Of a stretch of DNA of 64,000 nt, positions 55,952-64,000 are shown piece after piece. This DNA is from Obelidium mucronatum (taxonomy: Eukaryota > Chytridiomycota > Chytridiomycetes > Chytridiales > Chytriomycetaceae), in the NCBI GenBank assembly GCA_025765595.1, contig JAIVFH010000006.1, positions 62,001-126,000 of the forward strand, in the 5' to 3' direction. Position 1 is the first letter of the stretch; each line of letters starts with the position of its first letter. Made by a program: the position numbers and the translations under genes. The notes beneath the pieces were generated by a model. The model ran no database searches. It was not told where the DNA came from and saw only the letters and a list, made by a program, of their open reading frames with translations.

Positions 55952-58900
55952 CTACCTAGGCTTGCGTCTTGTAGTGTCGTAAACACGAATAAGATTGGCT
56001 TGACCGCTTTCGTTTTGGGAAAATGCGTAACCACGAGTTCTCTTTGTGCGTTGGTTTTGACGAACTTTGTAAACCGCCTTCTTGAACCATTCCATACGTG
56101 GGCGATAGTCCGGAATATTGTACTTTTGAATTTCTTGGATAATGTGATAGGATCTTGTGAAGTATGTGCGTTTGATACTTCAAAAAAAAAACCAACTCGT
56201 TAATATCCAGCTAGAGATACACTTTTTTTTTGGCGACTTACTATTTCCAGGCATAATCTCTCAGATTTGAGACAATGGGAACTAGAATGATACCAAACCA
56301 GAAGGCTGGTGCCTCAAATGTTGGCTGAGCCAATCCATAGAGCTCTGTTGAAATGCCCATCATGGGACCAACTGTGCACCAAAGCGGGAAGGCAATCAAC
56401 CACAGCCCAATAGATCCGAAAATAGCCATGAACGTGAACTTCACCCAGGTATCGACAATTAACGCAGCCTTCCAAGTAATAGTCAACAAATCCGTAGTGT
56501 ACACCATTTGTCCAAGTAACCAATTGTTTGCAATACGACCATCTGGAAGCATTGTTGCTTCACCATACATCCACGCCATTGTTTTATACATGATAAGAGA
56601 ATGGAAGAAGGAGTTTCCAATCCATGCCCAGAATGCACCATGGTTGTAGAATTCAGATCGTTGCCCAAGGCGGTACATTTGAGGGTATTTGTCGAGCATT
56701 CTGGCTGAAACGTACTGATCAAATATTCCGATGGCCATTGGCTGAAGTACTGCGAAACCGACGTTATACGCTGATTGCGTCCAAGATTCAAATAATGTCT
56801 GTGGATCAAAGATGTTAACTTAAACACTTGTACTAGTTTTGAATCAACAAAATGGTCAAACCTGTCCAGAAAACCCGTTGTCGAATGCAAACCATAACTG
56901 AATCAGGTACAAAGTAATGTTCTTATAGAAACTGTACAAGATAAGTTTGCTCATACGGGAGTAGGCCCATCCTCCGTGGACAAGAAGCAGTTTTCTCAAG
57001 AATCTGAATTGTCCAATAGCAAAATCTGCTGAACGGGCCGCTTGAAGACCTTCCATTCCTGAAATACCTACTCCGACGTGGGCAGCTTGAATCATACCGA
57101 CATCGTTCGCTCCGTCTCCGATAGCAAGAGTGACTGCGCCGTTTACATTCTTCTTCACTAGCTTGACAACCAGTGCCTTTTGCAATGGTGATACACGACA
57201 GCAAATAACGGCCTTACAGAGGCAAGCGAGTTCCAAAAAGGTGAATTTGATGTCATCTTCCAAAGCGAATCCAAGACTTTTTCCGTCAATGATCAATGCA
57301 AGGGGCTAAGGAAACAGTCACTTTTACGAAAACTACAAACGACCCTGTCCCAAAACCAATTTACCTCGGCGTCATGATCAGCATCTTTGTTGACTTTATC
57401 AAATTTTTTTTTCATAAATGGCAACAAGCTTGTGAATCCTTGGTAGTTTGACTTCTGCGGTTCAGTGGGTTCTATTCCAGATTTCACAGCAGCTAATTTT
57501 TGTTCGAGGTATTCCTTGGTTCCAAAATGAGTATCTTCGTTGCAAATAATGAGGGACATGTCTTCCGTCAAAAGCTTGCACGAGTATCCAATGTTAATGG
57601 CTGCAAAAGTGAGGGGGTTTAAAACGGAGAGAAATCCAATCATGTATACATACCAGTCTCTTGTCTATCGCCAGTCAAGACCCAGAGTTTAATTCCGGCA
57701 GTTGCCAAAGTGTGAATTGTATCTGGAACACCATCTTGGAGCTTGTCCTCAATAGCAGTAGCTCCCAACAGTATCAAATCCTTTTCAATCATTTCTGCAA
57801 CGGCATCAAGAGCATCGCCACGGTTGTTGATTGTCGTTGCGGCCTTGTCATACAACTTGCTCCATTCAACGTATTCTTCTTCAGGGATATCTCTGTAAGC
57901 AATACACAATGTTCTGAGACCTTCAGATGCATACTCCTGTAAACCAACGCAAAAAAAAAACACGGTTTTTTTTAGGGTCGTTCGGTTCTTCCAATTCAAA
58001 CGAAACCAACCTCCAAGTGAACGTTAGTTGCATCAATATACTTGTTTCCTTCCTTAGCCATTCTTTCAAAGATGACAGTGTCGGCTCCTTTAATGTAAAG
58101 CTTGATTTTTCCAGATGGTGTTCTAACCAAAGACGACATGCGCTTTCTTGTAGAGTTGAATTCACACACATTCAAAACTTCATATTCTTCATCACGATCA
58201 TGATGCTTGATTGTAACAGACTTTGGTCGTCGAGTTGTAAACGTGTAGCCAAGTGAAGCCGCACCCTTCACCAAGGCGCCTTCATCTGGTGAAGACGCTT
58301 GGTAAACAATCTTTCCAGGTTCTTCTTCAGAAGTTTCTGGAATGACAGTATGGCAAACAGCGAGAAGAGTCAAAAACTCGTTGATAACAGGTCCAGTAGC
58401 GTGATTGTCTAGATTGGTAATCAAACGTCTAAAGTCAAAGTGTCCAACTTCTTTCCCACTCTCATCAACTCTGGCTTTTTTCTCATCGGGTACGACTTCA
58501 GCGTATCCAATACCCGCAATTGTGCACATTTTGTATTCCATGACGTTACATGTCAAGGTTCCAGTTTTGTCAGAGAAGATGTAATCGATTTGGCCCAATT
58601 CTTCAACCAGCGATGATGTACGAGCAGTGGCAGGTGTGTCTGAAGCTTCGTGATACATGTCCATGTCAGAGTTGATCAAGGTTCCCAAGAAGAACTTGAC
58701 AAACTCCATGGTGACAATCAAACTACGGTCAAGGAAAAATCAAGGTCATTGACAGACACATAAAAATAAAAATAAAGCAGAGTTTAAATGAGACGTAGTA
58801 GATACCTGAGCGGGATCAAGTTGTTGTACAGAATCATAAATGTCAAGAAGTTCGAGAGAACCATGTATGGAGCCTGAGAAACGCTGACCATGATAATGTC

Positions 58901-59471
58901 CCGTTCGAAAGGTGAATTTAGCTATTGTTTTAAATTTGGTTTCCCTTTAAGTTTACTGTATTGGACTTCTTTTTTTCTATTGGCTTACAGATCTATGAAG
59001 GGTTCCAAGTGCACAAATAGTTGCCATAGCCACAAGAATCAAGAACAAGAAAACAATCTGAGTGTTAACCATTCGTTCTACTTTCGTAGATTTGCTTGGC
59101 GTGGCACTAAAAACGATAATGAGTTATAATGCATGTATGTTTTGGAACAAGATCGAAATATACAAACGTTGAGTTCTTCATGAGCTTGGTTTCATGACCA
59201 GTAAAAACAACCACTCCATAAACCCAACGAGTGTTTCTCAGCATAGCACCACGCAAAAGAAGTTGCGCAGGATCCAATGGAATTTCCTTGTGGCTTAAAC
59301 GAAGGGTGCCTTCAAAAGTGTACAAGGAATTATTTGGCAGCTCGGACTTGATTACTCCTTCGAGGCCTGCAACTGCTTCTGGACTCAGAAGATCTGTTGT
59401 CTCCTGTAATCCTTGACGAATTTTAAGATTCGTTTCCCTACATAACGCACAGATTTTCTTCAGTGATCCGT

Positions 59472-59516
<45 letters not shown>

Positions 59517-60118
59517 CCGTCAAGGTTACTAGTTTCAATATAACACAGAGCATCCGGTTCTGAACTGGAAAGCAAAACCAAATCCGCTGGAAAGAATTGT
59601 CCATTTTCAACCCGAACAATATCACCAACGACAACATCTTTCCACTTTTTGGTAATAAATTCTGATCCTCTCAAAACCTTAATGTCACGATTGTTAACTT
59701 CAGTGTCTTGCTTGATTCGTTTCAAATCTTCCAAGGTTTCTTTGACCCCAGAAGCAATCAAAACAATGGAAAGAGGCAACAAGGTTCCTGCCTTGTTTGT
59801 TGGAGAGAGATCACCGATTTGCTAAGAGAAAGAGGAGTTTATAATTGGATAAGTTTCAAAAGAAGTGGGGGAAAAAAAAAAAAGGAAAGAAAGAAAGGAA
59901 AAAAAAAAGAGCCCTACTTGGATGCAACCAATAAAAAGGAAGAACAAGTTTGCATATTTTGAAAACTGCTCAAACAAGAACTTTGGAAGGAATGTAAACG
60001 CGTTGTATTTGGCAGTACTGATTCTATTGTGCAAGAATTTTTGGCTTTCATTTTTGGGTGTGTCGTTGAGATAGATGACTCGATCAGGCGAGGCGTCTTC
60101 TTCGTGGAAAGCCAGCAT
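55952..60118 (-). CDS. ATP8A: P4-type phospholipid-transporting ATPase (ATP8A/Drs2-like flippase)
   Basis: Flips aminophospholipids from the outer to the cytosolic leaflet of Golgi and plasma membranes. The N-terminus at 60118 ([19 protein letters not shown]) leads to [20 protein letters not shown]. Then come the actuator with [20 protein letters not shown] and (over a poly-T intron) ETNLKIRQ, the phosphorylation site [20 protein letters not shown], the nucleotide-binding [12 protein letters not shown] and TGDRQETG, the hinge [20 protein letters not shown], and the membrane block [20 protein letters not shown]. The C-terminal tail has [20 protein letters not shown], the autoregulatory motif known from Drs2. 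P4 hallmarks are complete, so an active enzyme is expected. It would need a CDC50 partner, not seen here. Confidence 0.95.
59473..59513 (-). repeat. 41-base poly-T (minus) tract in a flippase intron
   Basis: Directly after the splice donor following SNLDG, the intron runs into T41 on the minus strand before GACGGATCACTG..TAG. Confidence 0.9.
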
Positions 60119-60513
60119 CTGATGGAGGGAGACGAAAAGGGACTCTTCTAGGTAAAGGATTTAAAACTGACGAAAGTAGCGTGACTTTGGCAGTAAGATG
60201 GGGTGGTAGACCTAAGAAATGGTCGTTGACCGCACGCACATGGTGTAAAGAACGCGTTTTTAGTGCTTTGATGATCAGAAACTAGGGATTATTGAAAGGG
60301 TTAATATATTCCTTACAGATAACTTCACAGGGTGCAGGGAGTTGAGCAGGATGTAGAGCTGATTTTTGTTGGACAATCCAAACAATTACTACGTCGATCT
60401 TAAAAAGGAGAAAGATATTGATTCATTCCAAATTTAGAGAACTAAATCAACTCAGATTGGAACGCGAGGAGTGTGAGTCATTCTGTCGTCTCTAAACAAA
60501 ATTCATCCAAAAA
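60119..60513. other. Intergenic, divergent promoters of flippase and EEP gene
   Basis: About 395 bases without a convincing frame. An acceptor-like CCATCAG just before the flippase ATG suggests a 5' UTR intron. Confidence 0.45.
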
Positions 60514-62542
60514 ATGCGGGAAGGAAAGGCGCTAAAGCTGAAAGGCGACCCTTTTTCTTATTGTGCTTCTTCGCTCTTTCTTTCACTGAACCGTTTTTGT
60601 CTCTGCTCAGTTGCAAACTTCAACTTGCTCAACTTTCATGAACCGAACGTTCCTTTTTACCAATACAAACAAGGTCTCTCCGAAGAACAAGTCGAAGCAA
60701 AAATAGAATGGACTGCATCGCAGTTGCGGCGAATGAACGCTGCTGTTGTTGGATTCCAGGAAATCTTCTCGCTGGTGCCACTTGTCGAGGTGAATTCTAA
60801 CCAGTGTACAAAACAACAACAACAACTGATACGTGCGTTGTTAGGCAGCAAAGCGAGCCGGATACGATATGTCCAAGACCCATATTATATCACCTTCATG
60901 CGATGGAAAGGGCCCCGCCGTTGGCCTCCTGTCAACGTATCCCATCGTGGAATATCAAACTTACATTGACTTTCCACCTGAAGCCCACCTTGACCTCTCC
61001 GGCGACTCTGGTGGTCCTCCAGTATTCTTGCCAGTCACTCAGTTCAGTCGACCCGTTCTACGAGTTGTAATTGAAATCGAAACAGGCCACAGACTTGCTG
61101 TATATGTGACTCACCTCAAGTCAAAACGCCCTGTAATCAAAGACAAGAGCTTACAAAAGGATCTTAAAATGAATGCAATTGGGTCGGCTATTTCTTTGAC
61201 TATCCGAGCCGCTGAAGCCGCTGCTTTACGATGTGTGCTGCTTGATGAATTGGCTGGAGATCAAGAAGGATTACGCGATATTGCTCAGTCTTCTATTGAG
61301 AAAAAAGCCCCTGTCGCGTACGTTGCACCTGGAGCTAAACATCTCAGTGGTACAACTGGGGCAAATCCTTCAGCACCCTCGCTTGAAGTCAAGATTGCTG
61401 AACTGAACATTTCCAAAGACCCACCGTCGCCCAGGCGATCTTCTTCTCCGAAGCGAGGAAGTTCTCCTGCACGATCTAACTCCCCTAGAAGAGGAAGAAA
61501 ACGTCAGGATGATGATCCTGACTCTACTCAAACAAACAAACAACGAACTCCTTCGATTGCTGGCTCTAATATCGCAACCACCAAGCAATACCCAACTATT
61601 GTAATGGGGGACTTGAATGATATAACTCATGCTGTTTCCACTGAAATATTGTCTGGAACTCCTCCATTTAAACGCCTTCCGTTTTGGGAAAAGGAGATTC
61701 TTTGGCGAACCTTACTCTATTCTGCCCATGATGTACAAGCACGGACGTCAGATCGCGATATCAACTACACCTACATCCATAACGGAAGATACGAATGTTT
61801 GGACAATATTCTAATCTCCAACGCCCTTGTGCGGAACAACAACTCTCACATTGGATACGTCCAATACGTTCAATGCTTCAATGATCATTTGGTTGATCAA
61901 GCCTTGGCCGAAGATGATGATGACGAAGATTCTCCGCTGACTCGTCCACGACTTCGTGGGGGAAGCAGTCGTCCACAATCTCGCGCGTCTGCAGTGACAC
62001 CTCATGCTCCATTGCCAGCAGAGCCTAAAGATGCTTGCAGCCACCAGGGTACTGTCAGTTCTCCTACTTCAGCAACGGCAGTTAATGCCCCTTCTCCTTC
62101 GTTGGGATTCCGTCCTGCCAAACTTCGTGGTCGTGATGTAACCAAATCGGACCATGGGCAAGTTGTAGCACTTCTCAAAATCTTTCCAAAGAATTTGGGT
62201 CCTGAGTCGGAATATGCATGTGCACAAAATGAGGAGGCGAAACCGTCGGATTACTTTATGCGACGCCAACGACAGAATGGGCGAGGAGATCCCGCAGCTG
62301 CTCGAACCCCATCAAAGAAGAGATACGGTGAAGATGGCATGGCCGATGCGTCGGATGGCGAGGAGGAGAATCACGATGTTCCAGAAAGATTGAGAAAGCA
62401 TAAAGGCCACCACAAGCCTTCCGCTGAGGTTGAGGACGAGGAAGAAGGGGATATTGATGCTGAGGAGATTGCAAATGTTTATTATGCTCACACAGGAGAC
62501 TCAGCAGGACGCGCCTTGAAACCCAATCGGAAGCACCCATAA
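60514..62542 (+). CDS. Endonuclease/exonuclease/phosphatase-fold protein
   Basis: The EEP superfamily hydrolyses phosphodiester or phosphoester bonds (nucleases, sphingomyelinases, inositol phosphatases). The start MREGKALKLK joins to VANFNLLNFHEP, the family's first strand, most neatly if the first intron uses a GC donor at 60555. Next, MNAAVVGFQEIFSLVPLVE carries the metal-binding Glu, and an intron of 56 bases joins AAKRAGYDM. The main exon (from about 60846) has VYVTHLKSKRP, TIVMGDLNDITHA (Asp/Asn) and a late SDHGQVVALL (catalytic Asp-His). Two low-complexity inserts, one Arg/Ser/Pro-rich (SPRRSSSPKRGSSPARSNSP) and one near DDDDEDSPLTRPRLRGG, split the domain. Substrate unknown. About 640 residues. 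The bacterial-like layout resembles secreted nuclease-type EEP proteins, but no signal peptide is seen. Confidence 0.8.
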
Positions 62543-62572
62543 GGACTACCTTTTTTTTTTCGTTTTACTTCC

Positions 62573-64000
62573 CTATTCGTAGTGAGATTTGAAAAATTCA
62601 ACAACGGCCAACTTTCCACTCCAACGCCAGTCTTTGTTTCCCTCAGCGAGTAGCTTTTCTTCAACTCCTTCTGCAAGTCCTACGATTGGATCTGACTTGT
62701 TTGTTCTCAACGAGACAATTGCCTTCAACTTTTTCACGTCTCCAATCGCGTCTGCAAAAGGAGTGGTTGCAGGAAATTTGCAGTCATACACAAGTTTCCG
62801 GTAGTTCAAGTCCCCTTTGAAGATGACAAGTTGGCTGGTCAACAAGTCCTCAAAGACATGAGGTGCTTCCGTTGCCAGGTGATGATGAGCCCAGAAAGAG
62901 CACCAAATATCGTCGCTGGTAATGACCCAATGCCCAGAGGCAATGTATTGCCGCCAACGGGATGCAAGAGCTTGCAATGCTTCCACTGGAAAGACAGAGG
63001 AAGCCTTTTGAGAGTCAGGAAAAAAGAATGGCAGCGGGTCTTCCAACGCATTCAAGGTCCATTCAAAGTCTGCTGGCATCGTGTCTGAAACAAACCATGG
63101 GATTGTTTTACAATGGAAAACCGTCTTTGAGACTCTTCCCGTTTGGTGCAAGAAGTCACTCAAGATCATATCACTGAAATGTTCGAATCCTGCATCGTTT
63201 CAACCGTTCATATAACTTTGCTAAGTTGTGTGGATTGTATACGTACCACTATTATCCAAAACAAAGTCCAACCGACCATTTCCACCAACAGGGAAGGCAG
63301 TTTCGACATAATCGACGATTTCTTTCAAATGATTGGATATGATGTTCTCCTCGCCAGAAGCACCTTTCCTCATTTCCTCTACTTGCGCCTCCGAAAGACC
63401 GGCAAACATGGACAGGTCAGTCGCGTTTCCCCATAAACTCAGCAGCACGAGGTCGTGCAAGGTAGATCTGAATGATGCGGAGTTTGCTGTTGCGGCGGAG
63501 CTGATCAGAAGCTGCTGGGATTCGGCAATGACGGCGACCTTATCGCTGAGAACCCTGAAGCCGGCTTGCTTGCTCTCCAGAAACACGTCGAAGCCCTTCC
63601 ACGACGGCTGGCTCTCGACGGCCTCGTGGATGCGTTGGTACAGGAAGCATTCGGCAAAGAGCCACGACTGTTCAAAAGCGCATTAGTAAGCCGGCATCGC
63701 AAGCGGCAGCACGCACCGCCGTGAAGAACGACGCGGCCGGGAAGAAGGCGTCGACGGCGGCGTTCCACGCGGCGGCGCGCGGCGCGGCGGCGGCCAGGCG
63801 CGTCAGCGGCTTCTCGCGCTGCAGCTCGTACTTGAGCTGCGACAGCCGCGCCACCACGCGCCCGCCCTCGCCGCCGTCGCGCCGCGCGTCCGCCGCCGCC
63901 GCCCGCAGCACCGCGTTGATTGCGTCTGTGACGATCACCGGCCACCGCGTGACCACCGTCGGATGCGCGAACCCGCCGATGTCGGCGCCTCTGTGGAACG
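62573..64000 (-). CDS. ARMT1: DUF89 damage-control phosphatase (ARMT1-like), N-terminus beyond window
   Basis: DUF89/ARMT1 proteins are metal-dependent phosphatases acting on sugar phosphates and related damaged metabolites. From the window edge the frame reads HPTVVTRWPVIVTDAINAVL, an Ala/Arg-rich GC-rich exon with LSQLKYELQREKPLTRL. An intron at about 63717–63669 leads to SWLFAECFLYQRIHEAV, a family signature. Next are LLSLWGNATDLS, then GRLDFVLDNSG, the Asp-Asn metal site, followed by an intron to the FEHFSDMILSDFLHQTG segment, KTIPWFVSDTMPADFEWTL, the helix with WSSGHWVITSDDIWCSFW-like IASGHWVITSDDIWCSFW, SQLVIFKGDLNYRKL and the terminal KSHYE. Key Asp and Asn are present, so it is likely active. 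Its stop is 30 bases from the EEP gene's stop. Confidence 0.92.
63690..64000. other. GC-rich 5' coding island of ARMT1
   Basis: More than 70% GC by eye with dense CGC/GCG words, against about 45% in the following exons. One of six such islands in the window. Confidence 0.6.

Overview
The window is nuclear DNA of a compact, intron-rich eukaryote. The genes have short GT–AG introns (mostly 40–120 bases), core eukaryotic machinery, and very short intergenic gaps. A flagellar dynein regulatory complex gene (DRC7), a Drs2-type flippase with a fungal-style C-terminal tail, a fungal-looking C2H2 zinc-finger protein and a DHCR24-type sterol reductase together suggest a zoosporic (chytrid-like) fungus or a close opisthokont protist. 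This placement is an inference; no rRNA or other marker is present to fix it. Several genes begin with a GC-rich, Ala-rich first exon (6.1, 26.5, 32.1, 44.8–45.3, 50.5 and 63.7–64 kb), whereas the bodies of the genes are AT-leaning.

Layout. 1–11.4 kb: the 3' part of a large helical-repeat protein, a two-domain rhodanese whose catalytic Cys is replaced, THOC5 (mRNA export) and V-ATPase subunit B. 11.4–23 kb: a gene-poor accessory block with one orphan gene, a decayed DDE transposase, a decayed plus-strand Ty1/copia pol, an unknown pseudogene-like unit, and a minus-strand copia element (two 122-bp LTRs) apparently inserted into the plus-strand copia reverse transcriptase. 23.1–29 kb: a three-gene lipid-modification cluster (cyclopropane-fatty-acid synthase, DUF1365 protein, FAD amine-oxidase-like protein). 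Their homologues are neighbours in bacteria and fused in plants.

29–46 kb: a single-pass membrane protein, mitochondrial ribosomal protein uS12, REV1 (translesion synthesis), DRC7, CWC27 (spliceosomal cyclophilin), RRP1/Nop52 (rRNA processing), SNU23/ZMAT2 (tri-snRNP), a small unknown Ala-rich protein and RPB7 (RNA polymerase II). 46.8–64 kb: a CUL1-type cullin, a Gln-rich two-zinc-finger transcription factor, DHCR24, a P4-ATPase flippase (ATP8A/Drs2 type), an endonuclease/exonuclease/phosphatase-fold protein and a DUF89/ARMT1 phosphatase cut by the window edge.

Genes are often paired head-to-head with only 48–116 bases between start codons, so divergent promoters must be shared. Apart from the lipid cluster, neighbours are functionally unrelated housekeeping genes. 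Splice joins were made by eye from reading frame, GT/AG signals and recalled family sequences. Exon edges are given where I worked them out.
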